A stretch of DNA of 37,612 nt from Granulicella sp. S190 (GTDB lineage: Bacteria; Acidobacteriota; Terriglobia; Terriglobales; Acidobacteriaceae): NCBI RefSeq assembly GCF_009766095.1, contig NZ_LMUD01000023.1, positions 288,055 through 325,666 on the forward strand, in the 5' to 3' direction. Below the pieces are notes generated by a model. That model was given only the letters and a program-made list of their open reading frames with translations, was not told the origin of the DNA and ran no database searches. The position numbers were made by a program, and so were the translations under genes. Below, piece by piece: positions 9,528 through 18,817 of this stretch (its first letter is position 1; the number at the start of each line of letters is the position of its first letter).

Positions 9528-9755
9528 ATGAGAGCAAAGCTCCGCCCGCGTTTGATTCTTCGCTGGATTCACATCCTCATCAGCATTCCTATATACGGAT
9601 ATATCTATAGCCCGTTTGAAAAGCTCCCGCAGTACGCCCGTCCGACCCGGTTTGTCTTCTTTCCTCTCATGGTTCTTACGGGATTGTTGATGTGGAAGGG
9701 CCATCTTGTTTGGCGACTTTTCGGCTGGCAGAACAAAAGAACGGAGAGAGCATGA
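9528..9755 (+). CDS. Small two-helix membrane protein of the arsR operon
   Basis: This 75-residue protein has no family name that I know. The ATG at 9528 has GAAAGGAG at 9511-9518 as ribosome site, so the longer open frame from 9318 is rejected. It has a basic N-terminus (MRAKLRPRLILRW), a hydrophobic segment IHILISIPIYGYIYS, a short loop with FEKLPQYARPTRF, and a second hydrophobic segment FVFFPLMVLTGLLMWKG, then a basic tail. This fits two membrane helices. Its stop overlaps the next start (ATGA), which ties it to the DUF1801 gene. A comparable small membrane protein often accompanies ArsR/AHSA1 genes in soil bacteria, as far as I recall. Confidence 0.75.
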   Translation: MRAKLRPRLILRWIHILISIPIYGYIYSPFEKLPQYARPTRFVFFPLMVLTGLLMWKGHLVWRLFGWQNKRTERA

Positions 9756-10183
9756 AGGCTAAAACTAATTCGAATGATGAAGCTGCTTCAGCGAAGATTA
9801 CCAAGAGGTTTGAAGATCTGGGGGATTGGCGCGGAGAGACGCTCGCTCATCTTCGTCAGCTTATTCACGACGCCGACCCTGATGTAGTGGAGGAGTGGAA
9901 GTGGGAGAAGCCAACATCTCCCGGAGTGCCCATCTGGTCTCATGATGGCATTGTCTGCACAGGGGAGTCGTATAAGCAGGTGGTGAAGCTCACCTTTGCT
10001 CGCGGAGCCTCACTCAAAGATCCGAAGAAGCTGTTCAACTCCAGCCTGGAGGGGAACGTGCGGCGTGCGATCGACCTCCGTGAAGGAGAGAAGATTAGCG
10101 AAGCCGCTTTCAAGGCGCTTTTTCGCGAGGCGGTGGCAGCTAACTCCGCGGTGCTCGCTGAACGAGCAGCCAAGAAGAAGTGA
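9752..10183 (+). CDS. DUF1801 domain-containing protein
   Basis: The 143-residue protein is a DUF1801 (YdhG/YdeI-like) member. The ATG at 9752 overlaps the previous stop codon (ATGA) and is preceded by GGAGAGAG, so upstream codons are not used. Family marks are RGETLAHLRQLIHDADPDVVEEWKWEKP near the N-terminus, VPIWSHDGIVCTGESYKQVVKLTFARGASLKDP in the core, and a helical Ala/Lys-rich tail. Some DUF1801 relatives have been proposed as iron-binding frataxin-like proteins, but no metal site is obvious here. It is the last gene of the four-gene operon and converges with the ankyrin/LssY_C gene, only 19 bp separating the two stop codons. Confidence 0.88.
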   Translation: MKAKTNSNDEAASAKITKRFEDLGDWRGETLAHLRQLIHDADPDVVEEWKWEKPTSPGVPIWSHDGIVCTGESYKQVVKLTFARGASLKDPKKLFNSSLEGNVRRAIDLREGEKISEAAFKALFREAVAANSAVLAERAAKKK

Positions 10184-10202
10184 GCCAGCCACGGAACGTT
10201 TT

Positions 10203-12077
10203 TTATTGGGTCGCTGAGACTGAATGCGATTGCAGGATAGGGCTCGGCGGATTGAGGATGTTGGGCTTCGTGGGGCCGAGCTCCAGGATCGAGAGCTGAC
10301 CGTCGGTGAGTAGGTCGTCGCCGGTTGCGTTTGCGGCCTTCTTCGGGGCGTGTGGGCGATCGACAAGAGCGTAAGAGGTTGCAGTGCCGGAGTAGAGCAG
10401 GTCGGTTTCGATCCATTCGCGCTCGCGATCGATGTGGGGATCGATACGATGAGACCACTTGGTGGCCTTTCGTTGGGTGGAGATGGCGATGTCGTGGGTT
10501 GCGGCACCGATCCAGACATCGCGGCCCTGATAGGTTCCGGGCTCCTTCCAGATTCGGATGTGATGACGTTTGGCGAAGGTGTCGAGGGATTTCTGGAAGA
10601 CGAGGTCCGGTGGCCTTCCGTTGATCATAAGCAGAGAGACGGGAGCGCTGTTATAGCCTGCGCCGCGGAGGGTAGCCTGAACCGATTTCACGGCGGAGCC
10701 CATGCTGAGGGAGTCTGCTTCGAACCATCCTGATTCCTGAAAGGCCGCGACGAGCTGCTGCTGCGAGCCGATGAACATGAGATTAGTCAGGTCGGAGGGC
10801 TTTTTATCTTTGGTGTAGACGCGCAGGGGTGCCGCGGCGACGAGCGTCTTCAGCTTTGGATCGACTGGCAGCAAGGGCCAGCCTGACCAGGCGTCCTTCG
10901 TCTTGAGCATGGACGGGCGCACCACTTGAATCTGCAGATCGGTGCCTGCGGGGAAGAGAATCTCCCGGCGGATGGAGAGGCCGTAGACTGCGGAGACGCC
11001 TTTGATGGTGTAGCCCGCGATGGGGTTGACCATGCCGAGGCCGGCGAGAGCGAAGGATGCCTTGGTCGAAGCATGAGGCTGGATGATGCCGAGGATCTCG
11101 TTGTTGCGAACAGTCTCGCGTGCGTTGTCGACGTCGATGACGCGGGCGTAGAGGGGCGAGCGAGTGCCGTCGGCATGGATGATGTTGGAGAAGTCGAGCA
11201 CGAGGCGCGGACGGGAGTATTTGTCCGGAGCTTTTTGGGCGAAGAGGACTGTGGCCTGAACCTTTGTGCCAGGGGCGATGACGAGTTCTCCCGTGGGGCA
11301 GACAATGTTTTCCCCGCTTTTGCAGAGGGGATAGGTTACGGTGCCTTCGATGGGATCACCGGTGCGGGAGTGTTCGCTGTAGACGGGACCGTTTAGCCGT
11401 ACGCTCAGAGTCTGACCGGGGGAGAGGTCGGCCTTTCTGGACTGCGCGACGCTGGCCGCGATGGTGTGCGGCATGTCGCCGTTTTCCTGATTGAAGAAGT
11501 GGAAGAAGGCGGTGAGAAATCCGCTGGTGGCTCCGTTTTCGATGAGGAGGGTTTGGATCTCGAAGTTGGGAGAGTAGAGGAGATAGTCGAGGGCGGTGTC
11601 GTTATAGATGTCTTCGCGATTGATCTCTACGCCGTGCTGGATGAGCTGGTCTGCAATCTCCTCATAGGAGACGATGACTTTCGGCTTGGTGCTGTAGCTT
11701 GAGCCAAAGATCGTCCAATGGAGGGCGGTGCGGCCGTACTGGTCCACCGCTTTGACATCGGCTCCGTCTGCGAGCAGTTTTTTGGCTTCGGCGAGCCGGT
11801 CGAGAATTGGCTGCTCTTTGGTCTCGCGTGTGGCCTGGTAGAGCTTTTGAATGAGTGGGGAAGTATGCGAGACATCGATGGTAACGGCGGCGGTATCTAA
11901 CTCGTCGTCTGGCGTTTCCTGAGTGTCGTCGACTGCTTGGGAGGTATCGACGGCTGGATTGGCCTGAGCCGATGGCTTGGGGTTGGTTTGAGCGATCGCT
12001 TGTTGTGCGGTGGTTGAGCCTGCGAGAGTCATGCAGACTCCGAGGATCAGATACAGTCTTCCCAATGCAACTGGCAT
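10203..12077 (-). CDS. Exported ankyrin-repeat protein with LssY_C-like C-terminal domain
   Basis: The 624-residue protein starts at the ATG at 12075-12077, which has AGAGGTG six bases upstream; a GTG three codons earlier is rejected. A signal peptide ends near TTAQQ. Ankyrin-type repeats occupy about residues 85-185 (KKLLADGADVKAVDQYGRTALHW, NREDIYNDTALDYLL). A central all-beta region (about 210-400) has SPGQTLSVRLNGPVYSEHSR and GTKVQATVLFAQK patterns. The C-terminal third (about 425-590) carries the LssY_C pattern: FIGSQQQLVAAFQESGWFEAD, YNSAPVSLLMINGRPPDLVFQK, RHHIRIWKEPG, VWIGAATHDIAIS, THRIDPHIDRERE-like. LssY_C is named from a Legionella secretion-linked locus; its activity is unknown. 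The protein is extracytoplasmic by prediction. Acidobacteria carry several such hybrids. Confidence 0.8.
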   Translation of the reverse strand: MPVALGRLYLILGVCMTLAGSTTAQQAIAQTNPKPSAQANPAVDTSQAVDDTQETPDDELDTAAVTIDVSHTSPLIQKLYQATRETKEQPILDRLAEAKKLLADGADVKAVDQYGRTALHWTIFGSSYSTKPKVIVSYEEIADQLIQHGVEINREDIYNDTALDYLLYSPNFEIQTLLIENGATSGFLTAFFHFFNQENGDMPHTIAASVAQSRKADLSPGQTLSVRLNGPVYSEHSRTGDPIEGTVTYPLCKSGENIVCPTGELVIAPGTKVQATVLFAQKAPDKYSRPRLVLDFSNIIHADGTRSPLYARVIDVDNARETVRNNEILGIIQPHASTKASFALAGLGMVNPIAGYTIKGVSAVYGLSIRREILFPAGTDLQIQVVRPSMLKTKDAWSGWPLLPVDPKLKTLVAAAPLRVYTKDKKPSDLTNLMFIGSQQQLVAAFQESGWFEADSLSMGSAVKSVQATLRGAGYNSAPVSLLMINGRPPDLVFQKSLDTFAKRHHIRIWKEPGTYQGRDVWIGAATHDIAISTQRKATKWSHRIDPHIDREREWIETDLLYSGTATSYALVDRPHAPKKAANATGDDLLTDGQLSILELGPTKPNILNPPSPILQSHSVSATQ

Positions 12078-12203
12078 AAGTGTCACCTCTGGTTCAGGAG
12101 CCCGGACATCAGCGCGGATGGGGTTGCTCTACGGAAGACAGCAATCCCGAAGCCACGTGTTCTACTGGGGAGGTGATGGGAGAGATCATATACGAGCGAG
12201 CGA

Positions 12204-12665
12204 ATGACAGCTACTGCGTGGATTGATTTTCAGGCCTGGGCGCTGCGGGGGATGGAGTCGCTGGCGGGACGGAACGGCTTCAGACGAGGAGGACCGGCAC
12301 ACCTTGCGACGGGGGCGAAGGGTGAGCGGGAGGCTCTCTTTTATCTGCGCAAGATGGGATATACCGTAGTTGCGCAGAGGTGGAAGAGCGCGAAGCTGTG
12401 GGGAGATATCGACCTGGTGGGCTGGGACGGACCGATGCTGTGCTTTGTCGAGGTAAAGACGCGGAGTGGACGGGATGTGAGCTCTGCGGAGTCTGCAGTG
12501 GACCGGGACAAGCGGGAGATGCTGCGGAGGATGGCGCGCGCGTATCTCAGGGGGTTTCCAGAGAAGTTGAGGGCGGAGGTTCCCGTGAGGTTCGATGTGG
12601 TGTCGGTATACTTGCTGCCATCGGGAACCGAGTTCGAACTGTACCGGGAGGCGTTTGGATGGTGA
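12204..12665 (+). CDS. YraN family (UPF0102) endonuclease-like protein
   Basis: The 153-residue protein belongs to UPF0102, a PD-(D/E)XK-fold family of nuclease-like proteins often near rnh or dprA genes. Family motifs are TGAKGEREALFYLRKMGYTVV, then WGDIDLVGWDG with the Asp metal ligand and FVEVKTR with the Glu-x-Lys catalytic pair, followed by AVDRDKREMLRRMARAYL and VRFDVVSVYL. All key residues are present. An extra 35-residue N-terminus precedes the core (FQAWALRGMESLAGRNGF), as is usual in acidobacterial members. The ATG at 12204 has no strong ribosome site. It is divergent from the ankyrin/LssY_C gene, with a 126-bp shared upstream region that includes a near-perfect 9-bp hairpin (12120-12128 with 12140-12148). 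Confidence 0.9.
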   Translation: MTATAWIDFQAWALRGMESLAGRNGFRRGGPAHLATGAKGEREALFYLRKMGYTVVAQRWKSAKLWGDIDLVGWDGPMLCFVEVKTRSGRDVSSAESAVDRDKREMLRRMARAYLRGFPEKLRAEVPVRFDVVSVYLLPSGTEFELYREAFGW

Positions 12666-12820
12666 TGGTTGTGCGGAAGTCTGATGTGGCGTAGCTGATT
12701 TCCGTTGAGCCAGTTCCTCCACCACTGTTCTTAGGTGAGAATCAGAGGTCTCGTTGGGTAATCTATCCGAACGAGCCGGAGTCGGTGTCTAATACATTTG
12801 ATGTACAAGGATGAGGATTG

Positions 12821-13315
12821 ATGACGCTGCTGAATGCACCAGAGTTCGATAGTCGCCGTGAAGCCCGAAATCGATACCTCCTGATTGGTTCAGGGGTCTT
12901 AGTAGCGTTGTTGATAGTCACGGGAGTGGGCGGTTTCCTGCTGGGGCATGGATGGTTCTTCTCCAATTTGCCCGCAGAACATCGAGTGGGCAGCTTTTTC
13001 AGCGCGCTCGAGGCGCAGGATTATGAGAAGGCGTTCGCGATTTATACCAACGACCGGGAGTGGAAGCAGCACCCCGAGCGACACGTGGATTATCCCCTGA
13101 AGAGGTTTACCGAGGACTGGACGACCGCGAGCCCTATCGGCGAGCCGATTCATTCGCATCACATCGATATCTCGAAGACCGATGGAACAGGAGCCTTCGG
13201 AAGCGGGATTATTGTGGCAGTGCGGGTGAATGGGAATCACAAAATGTTTATGTGGTATGAGCGGAAAGATGGGACGCTGACCGAACCGGCTCCACATGAA
13301 CTTCAATACGACTAG
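12821..13315 (+). CDS. Membrane-anchored protein of unknown function
   Basis: The 164-residue protein has a polar N-terminus (MTLLNAPEFDSRREARN), one hydrophobic helix at about residues 21-44 (LLIGSGVLVALLIVTGVGGF) and an extracytoplasmic domain. The domain begins HRVGSFFSALEAQDYEKAFAIYT, the helical opening typical of NTF2-like or DUF4878-type cone-shaped folds, and continues with strands such as GAFGSGIIVAVRVNG. The ATG at 12821 follows AAGGATGAGGA; the TTG just before it is rejected. It lies 190 bp before gmd on the same strand but is not obviously part of the sugar cluster. I cannot assign a function. Confidence 0.7.
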   Translation: MTLLNAPEFDSRREARNRYLLIGSGVLVALLIVTGVGGFLLGHGWFFSNLPAEHRVGSFFSALEAQDYEKAFAIYTNDREWKQHPERHVDYPLKRFTEDWTTASPIGEPIHSHHIDISKTDGTGAFGSGIIVAVRVNGNHKMFMWYERKDGTLTEPAPHELQYD

Positions 13316-13504
13316 GTGCAGGCAGACTATTGTGAGACTTTGACCATGTCGACGTTGGCTCAGACGAGGCGCAACCGGTCTGCTGAGTAGCTACTGAGAG
13401 AGCGTCTACTGTCTCCTTTCGGATGTGGCAGCGCCCGGTAGGCGGAGCCTTATCAAGCTTTACAATCAAAGAAGCTCCTTGGCGAGCGAAGGAGAACGTG
13501 GTTT

Positions 13505-14590
13505 TTGAAGAAAGCCCTTATTACAGGAGTCACTGGCCAGGACGGAGCTTATCTCGCCGAATTCTTGATCGCTAAAGGATATGAAGTCCACGGCATTAAG
13601 CGTCGAAGCTCATTGTTCAATACCGCTCGCATTGATCACCTTTACGAAGATCCCCATAACCTATCTCCCCATTTTATTCTTCACTATGGCGACCTGACTG
13701 ACTCCTCCTCACTTATTCACATAGTCCAGAAGGTCCAGCCTGACGAGATCTATAACCTTGGTGCTCAGTCACATGTTCAGGTCTCTTTCGAACAGCCGGA
13801 ATACACGGCAGACGCTGACGCTTTAGGTCCGCTTCGCTTGCTTGAAGCGATCCGTATTCTTGGATTGGAAAAGAAGACAAGGTTCTATCAAGCCAGTACT
13901 TCTGAACTCTACGGCCTAGTGCAGGAGATCCCTCAGAAGGAGACAACGCCTTTTTACCCTCGCAGCCCTTATGCTGTAGCCAAGATGTATGCCTATTGGA
14001 TCTGCATCAACTACAGGGAAGCGTATGGTATTTACGCTTGTAATGGAATCCTTTTCAACCACGAGTCTCCTCTTCGCGGCGAGACCTTTGTTACTCGTAA
14101 GATCACCCGTGGCCTTGCTCGCATTAAGGCCGGCCTGCAGGAGAGAGTTTTCCTTGGGAACCTAAGCGCGAAACGCGACTGGGGCCATGCTCGCGATTAC
14201 GTCGAGATGCAATGGCTCATGCTCCAGCAAGAGAAGCCACAGGATTATGTTATCGCTACCGGCGAACAGTTCAGCGTTCGAGAGTTCGTTCAACGATGCG
14301 CCAAGCTTCTCGATCTGAACTTGACCTGGGAGGGAAGTGGCATAGATGAAAAGGCTGTCGATTCGAACGGCAATATAATTGTCGCGGTGGATCCTCGTTA
14401 CTTTCGACCGACCGAGGTGGAGACGCTCCTCGGTGACCCCAGTAAAGCGAAACGTGAACTAGGCTGGACCCCGCGAACTAGCTTTGACGATCTAGTCCGA
14501 GAGATGGTCGACTCCGATTTCAAAGCCGCTCAACGAGACGCACTGGTCCGAAAACATGGCTTTGAGGCTTATAACGTTCGTGAAACCTAG
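13505..14590 (+). CDS. gmd: GDP-mannose 4,6-dehydratase
   Basis: This enzyme converts GDP-D-mannose to GDP-4-keto-6-deoxy-D-mannose, first step to GDP-L-fucose (and GDP-rhamnose). The 361-residue protein starts at TTG 13505 with GAAGGAGA nine bases upstream. It has the Rossmann motif [15 protein letters not shown], the family block [18 protein letters not shown], the catalytic ASTSELYG and [10 protein letters not shown] (YxxxK), and the substrate-binding [15 protein letters not shown]. Length and motifs are complete. It is the first gene of the sugar cluster and is followed by the fcl gene on the same strand after 131 bp. The cytoplasmic product feeds the fucosyltransferase encoded at 20241-21152 (inference from pathway). 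Confidence 0.97.
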   Translation: MKKALITGVTGQDGAYLAEFLIAKGYEVHGIKRRSSLFNTARIDHLYEDPHNLSPHFILHYGDLTDSSSLIHIVQKVQPDEIYNLGAQSHVQVSFEQPEYTADADALGPLRLLEAIRILGLEKKTRFYQASTSELYGLVQEIPQKETTPFYPRSPYAVAKMYAYWICINYREAYGIYACNGILFNHESPLRGETFVTRKITRGLARIKAGLQERVFLGNLSAKRDWGHARDYVEMQWLMLQQEKPQDYVIATGEQFSVREFVQRCAKLLDLNLTWEGSGIDEKAVDSNGNIIVAVDPRYFRPTEVETLLGDPSKAKRELGWTPRTSFDDLVREMVDSDFKAAQRDALVRKHGFEAYNVRET

Positions 14591-14721
14591 AGCTAGCTCA
14601 AATCGAACCTTACTAGTCTGATGATAACTGGCTTCTTAAAACCCGCCTTAATGGTCGTAGATCCCACCAGCTTCTGCACCGCAGGTCTGCGAGCATCCTC
14701 GAGCAAGTCCGGAGATTCTTT

Positions 14722-15678
14722 ATGAGAAAAAGCTCCAGCATCTATATTGCCGGTCATCGTGGCCTTGTGGGATCAGCCATTCAGCGGGGTCTTGAGCGAC
14801 AGGGCTATTCCAACCTAGTCACACGTACCCGCGATGAACTCGATCTTCTCGATACGGTGTCCGTCGATAGATTTTTCGCAGATATTAAGCCAGAGTATGT
14901 CTTTCTCGCCGCGGCGAAGGTGGGGGGGATCCTCGCAAACAGCACTTATCCAGCTGACTTCATTCGCGACAACCTCGTCATTCAATCCAATATCATCGAA
15001 TCTGCTCGCAGATCAGGGGTTGATCGTCTTCTATTTCTCGGTTCGTCGTGTATCTATCCACGGCTCGCTCCTCAGCCGATACCAGAGTCATCACTGCTCA
15101 CTGGCCCCCTTGAACCCACAAACAGGCCCTATGCACTGGCGAAGATTGCAGGTATCGAGATGTGCTGGAGCTACAACCGGCAGTACGGTACGCGTTACCT
15201 GGCGGCTATGCCCACGAACATCTATGGACCTAACGATAACTTTGATCTCAATACCTCCCACGTGCTGCCTGCCCTCATTCGCAAGACCTGCGAAGCTGTC
15301 AAAACAGGGGCAAGGGATATCACGGTATGGGGGACTGGAACTCCCCGTCGCGAACTGCTTTATTCGAACGACCTAGCGGAAGCTTGTATCTTCCTAATGG
15401 ATCTGGATGAGGTCAGCTTCCAGTCATTACTCGTCGAAGATGCTCCACCTCTCATCAATATTGGCACAGGGGAAGATGTCACAATACGCGAGCTTGCCGA
15501 AACGGTTGCACGTGTTCTGGGCTTTTCTGGACAACTGACTTTTGATGTGACTAAGCCCGATGGTACGCCGCGGAAGCTGATGGATGTCAGCAGACTGCAT
15601 AGCCTTGGCTGGCATCATAGAACCGGCTTAGAGCAGGGAATCAAACTCACTTTGGACGCCGTCCGAGATAGACTGTAA
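14722..15678 (+). CDS. fcl: GDP-L-fucose synthase
   Basis: This epimerase-reductase turns GDP-4-keto-6-deoxy-D-mannose into GDP-L-fucose using NADPH. The 318-residue protein starts at the ATG at 14722, with CGGAGA upstream. It has the dinucleotide motif AGHRGLVGSAI and the family signatures VFLAAAKVGGI, LFLGSSCIYPR and PYALAKIAGIEMC (YxxxK), as well as MPTNIYGPNDNFDLNTSHVLPALI and WGTGTPRRELLYSNDLAEA. All catalytic residues (Ser of GSSCIYP, Tyr and Lys of YALAK) are there. It completes the fucose donor pathway started by gmd. The following gene converges from the minus strand after 123 bp, in which I see no clear intrinsic terminator. Confidence 0.97.
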   Translation: MRKSSSIYIAGHRGLVGSAIQRGLERQGYSNLVTRTRDELDLLDTVSVDRFFADIKPEYVFLAAAKVGGILANSTYPADFIRDNLVIQSNIIESARRSGVDRLLFLGSSCIYPRLAPQPIPESSLLTGPLEPTNRPYALAKIAGIEMCWSYNRQYGTRYLAAMPTNIYGPNDNFDLNTSHVLPALIRKTCEAVKTGARDITVWGTGTPRRELLYSNDLAEACIFLMDLDEVSFQSLLVEDAPPLINIGTGEDVTIRELAETVARVLGFSGQLTFDVTKPDGTPRKLMDVSRLHSLGWHHRTGLEQGIKLTLDAVRDRL

Positions 15679-15801
15679 GGCTGCGTGGCACTTAGTGAGA
15701 TGCGTGCGACTCGTTTTCTAAGATGGAATTACGGGATAGCTTGAAGATTATGCTCGGCGGGATGCCGTAGCTTTTGCTTGATGGGAGCCTGAACTGATGG
15801 C

Positions 15802-17403
15802 TCACTTCCTGCGCGTCTTGTTGAGATTTTCAACCCATGTGTAAAGAGTCTCGGCCGAAGTTATCTGTTCGTTTAGAAATGCGTCCAGCATTAACCGTGT
15901 GTCAACTGCGTTGAATGGTAGATCGATCCGCGCTCCTGTTTCTTGGTAAGGTGCCTTCACGATGTAAGCCGGACGGTCGTCAAAAGTTGCTCCATCGCTT
16001 GCGACCTGTTCTTCAGGCGTCCAGTCCGAAGCATCTGACCACATGTATGTTCGCCAAGAGTGGTCTCCCATAATGACGACGGTAGAAGAGTCCCACTGCC
16101 CGCGGGACTTAAGAAGAGATTGCACGTGTGCCAGATAGGAGTCGGCGAGCGCCAGGTTGTCGATGTAGTTCGAGTTCCCCACAGTGAAGCTGCGAGTGGA
16201 GCGGTTATAGATGCCCCCAGGATGAGGTATAGGCATGTGTAGCAGGATGAAGTTATCCGAAGGATCTTCAAGAAGGCGATCTGCTGAGGCCAATAGCTCC
16301 TGATAGTCGTCGATGTGATGTGTGGCATATAGGTCCGCTGCCCTGGGTTCATGAGTCAAGGCGGTATGCAGAAGATCCATAAGAATAAAGCTTGTTAGAA
16401 CGGGCTGCGCGCTATTTCTGAGGATTGAAGCTTTAGGCATCGATCTATTTGAGGCTAGTCCACTTAAAGTCCAAGAACAACGATCAAGCACGTCCGAGAG
16501 GATGCGGCAGTATGGGATATACCAACCTGTCACCGCAGTGCTGTAGCCGGCATCGAGAGCATCTCGGAAGACTGTGGCGTGCTGGTCGAAGTTCTCCCAT
16601 CTGTTCTCGCTCGAACGATGGATCATGAGGCGTCCGTCTGCGTGGGATCGAATCTTGTCGATCGACAGACCAGACATCAGGGATGGCATGACAATTTCTG
16701 TCAACTTGCCGGCTGGCACGACGTGTGTGAACACCGTCGAATGGGCGGCAAGTGAATCGAACTCTGGCAAGTTGAGACTTGGAAATCTCTTTCCATAAAC
16801 CTGCTGGTACGAAAGCTCATCCAGGAGGATCCAGATAATGCGAGGAGTACCAGGTCTGAGCGCATGAGCAGCGGGAGTCCGGTGCAGAGTGTTGATTGCA
16901 TTGAGTGATCGTGCCTGCCAGCCAAACCACACCAACTGGATTAGGATCATGGCTCCGCAGATGGCAATTGAACAGAGGATTGAGATCGCCAGCGTTCGGA
17001 CTCGTTCAAAGAGGTGCTCATGCGCTGGTCGCCAGAAGGTCACAACAAGAAGGAACGCCGCCAAGCATAATCCAAGAATTGATCGGCTTAGCCAGTGGGG
17101 GAAATACCAATTGGTAAGGATGACCAGGTTTTTTAGAACAGCCCATGGCAGGAAAAAAAGAATTGCTGCCCAAACCACAACCGATTTCTGTGACGACTCT
17201 TTTACAGAAAGCAAAAGGATTGTGACCATGATCCAGAAGACAATGAAATCAACAAGTGCGGGGATAAAGAGTGTGCTTGCGGGACCGCTCCAGTGATAGA
17301 TCGCATTGTGGGTGGTGGATACAAGCGGACCTACGATCCATAAACAGCAGATCGTGGTTATTCCCAGAGCGGAGGCTATCAAGGTAAATAGCCGACGCTT
17401 CAT
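15802..17403 (-). CDS. Membrane-anchored sulfatase/alkaline phosphatase superfamily protein
   Basis: The 533-residue protein has about five N-terminal membrane helices (residues 1-165, e.g. PALVDFIVFWIMVTILLLS and ILGLCLAAFLLVVTFW) and then a large periplasmic domain of the sulfatase type. Metal-binding and catalytic landmarks are IIWILLDELSYQ (an Asp-Glu pair in place of Asp-Asp), MPSLMSGL, where a Ser takes the position of the usual nucleophile, and the metal motif VVIMGDHSW. The central HMPIPHPGGIYN block is also typical of this group. Such proteins transfer or remove phospho-substituents on surface glycans, like LtaS or EptA relatives, but here no substrate can be named. It reads against the flanking sugar genes. 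A role in decorating the cluster's polysaccharide is an inference from position. Confidence 0.8.
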   Translation of the reverse strand: MKRRLFTLIASALGITTICCLWIVGPLVSTTHNAIYHWSGPASTLFIPALVDFIVFWIMVTILLLSVKESSQKSVVVWAAILFFLPWAVLKNLVILTNWYFPHWLSRSILGLCLAAFLLVVTFWRPAHEHLFERVRTLAISILCSIAICGAMILIQLVWFGWQARSLNAINTLHRTPAAHALRPGTPRIIWILLDELSYQQVYGKRFPSLNLPEFDSLAAHSTVFTHVVPAGKLTEIVMPSLMSGLSIDKIRSHADGRLMIHRSSENRWENFDQHATVFRDALDAGYSTAVTGWYIPYCRILSDVLDRCSWTLSGLASNRSMPKASILRNSAQPVLTSFILMDLLHTALTHEPRAADLYATHHIDDYQELLASADRLLEDPSDNFILLHMPIPHPGGIYNRSTRSFTVGNSNYIDNLALADSYLAHVQSLLKSRGQWDSSTVVIMGDHSWRTYMWSDASDWTPEEQVASDGATFDDRPAYIVKAPYQETGARIDLPFNAVDTRLMLDAFLNEQITSAETLYTWVENLNKTRRK

Positions 17404-17716
17404 TTCTTCCTCATGAGTGAATCTGACTCGCTTATTTTTGGGGAAGATTTCCCTTGGTGGGTTTGATTGCCGTTGCGAAAACCATGGTCATTGGAGGTTC
17501 GGCAAAGATCTTCGCTGATGCGAGAGGGAGTGTTCGATTTGGTCGACGGGAAAGTGCATTCATTCTTTGGACGGTGGAGACGCAAGTATTAGTCTGCTCA
17601 ACGAGAGGCTTCGTTGCTGATCTACTATTCTATCGCTACGTTTGAGACCTCTAAACTAGGTTACACTTAAAAATCGGAATAGGAGGTTGCGACGACTCCT
17701 CTACTGAAACTCACGC
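17404..17716. other. Divergent intergenic region, no gene seen
   Basis: This 313-bp stretch separates the divergent sulfatase-like and glf genes, so it should hold both promoters. Short open frames on both strands show no family pattern. Near the glf side, AGGAG and CTCCT (within 17682-17700) can pair around a 9-base loop. That would mask an AGGAGG sequence, but this lies about 30 bases before the glf ATG and so is not its ribosome site. I could not single out convincing -35/-10 boxes. Confidence 0.5.
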
Positions 17717-18817
17717 ATGAATACGGACATACTAGTGGTAGGCGCAGGGTTTGCCGGCGCGGTCATTGCAGAGCGATTTGCCTCGCATGGAAAAACTGTT
17801 CTGGTTATCGACAGGCGTTCTCATATCGGCGGCAACGCCTTCGACGAGTTGGATAGTGCCGGCGTGTTAGTGCATCGGTATGGCCCTCATATCTTCCATA
17901 CGAATGCGCCACACGTCGAAGAGTATCTGTCAAAGTTCAGTGAATGGAAGAGATACGAGCATAGAGTTCTTTCTTCGGTGGACGGAAAGCTTTATCCCAT
18001 ACCTATAAACCAGCAAACGATCAACCAGCTTTACAATCTTTCGCTGGATGAGGAGGGAGTCGCGGCATTTTTTGAAAAGGTACGAGAGAAACGCACCCCT
18101 ATTCGCAATAGTGAAGATATTGTTCTCAATAGTGTCGGGCGCGATTTATGCGACAAGTTCTTCAAGAACTACACACGAAAACAGTGGGGTCTTGATCTCT
18201 CCGAATTGAGCGCCGCAGTGGCCGGTCGCATTCCCGTGCGCACGAATAGTGACGATCGTTATTTCACCGATAAGTTTCAGCGCATGCCAGCTGAAGGCTA
18301 CACGCGGATGTTCGAACGAATGCTGGACCACCCAAACATACGGGTCGAACTTAACACCGAGTTTCAAAGTGTTCGCAATAGAGTTTGCGTAGAAAAGACC
18401 TTCTATAGCGGACCACTCGACGCCTACTTCAATTTTTGCTACGGCAAGTTGCCCTACCGATCACTCTCGTTCCGCCACGAGCATTTTGCAATGAAAGAGC
18501 AGTATCAGCCAGTAGGAACAGTCAACTATCCCAACGATCATGAGTACACTCGGATTACCGAGTTTAAACATCTCACCGGACAGAGCCACTCAGGAACATC
18601 GATCGTCCGCGAGTTTCCTCAGACAGACGGAGACCCTTACTATCCGGTTCCGACTTCGGAAAACCAAGCTTTGTATCAAAGTTACAAAAAGCTAGCAGAT
18701 GCGGAATCTGCAACTCTTTTCATTGGTCGCCTGGCAGAATATCGTTACTACAATATGGACCAAGTCGTCGCTGCTGCCTTACTTCTTAGCAGCAAGATTC
18801 TCAATCAAACCAAATGA
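17717..18817 (+). CDS. glf: UDP-galactopyranose mutase
   Basis: This flavoenzyme isomerises UDP-galactopyranose to UDP-galactofuranose, the donor for galactofuranose residues in bacterial glycans. The 366-residue protein opens MNTDILVVGAGFAGAVIAER, the FAD-binding motif, followed by RRSHIGGNAFD, YGPHIFHTN and YPIPINQQTIN. Further family blocks are FFKNYTRKQWGLDLSEL, RIPVRTNSDDRYF and IGRLAEYRYYNMDQVV, the last holding the Arg and Tyr residues of the active site. Length is as expected. The stop codon overlaps the start of the next gene (ATGA), so it forms an operon with a galactofuranosyltransferase-like GT2. UDP-galactose itself must come from genes outside the window. Confidence 0.97.
   Translation: MNTDILVVGAGFAGAVIAERFASHGKTVLVIDRRSHIGGNAFDELDSAGVLVHRYGPHIFHTNAPHVEEYLSKFSEWKRYEHRVLSSVDGKLYPIPINQQTINQLYNLSLDEEGVAAFFEKVREKRTPIRNSEDIVLNSVGRDLCDKFFKNYTRKQWGLDLSELSAAVAGRIPVRTNSDDRYFTDKFQRMPAEGYTRMFERMLDHPNIRVELNTEFQSVRNRVCVEKTFYSGPLDAYFNFCYGKLPYRSLSFRHEHFAMKEQYQPVGTVNYPNDHEYTRITEFKHLTGQSHSGTSIVREFPQTDGDPYYPVPTSENQALYQSYKKLADAESATLFIGRLAEYRYYNMDQVVAAALLLSSKILNQTK

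Noticed and set aside
13316..13504. JUMPstart/ops element before the glycan cluster
   Set aside because: A GGTAGGCGG string occurs near 13438, but it does not match the ops core GGCGGTAG in order, and no RfaH-type gene is seen. Not supported.
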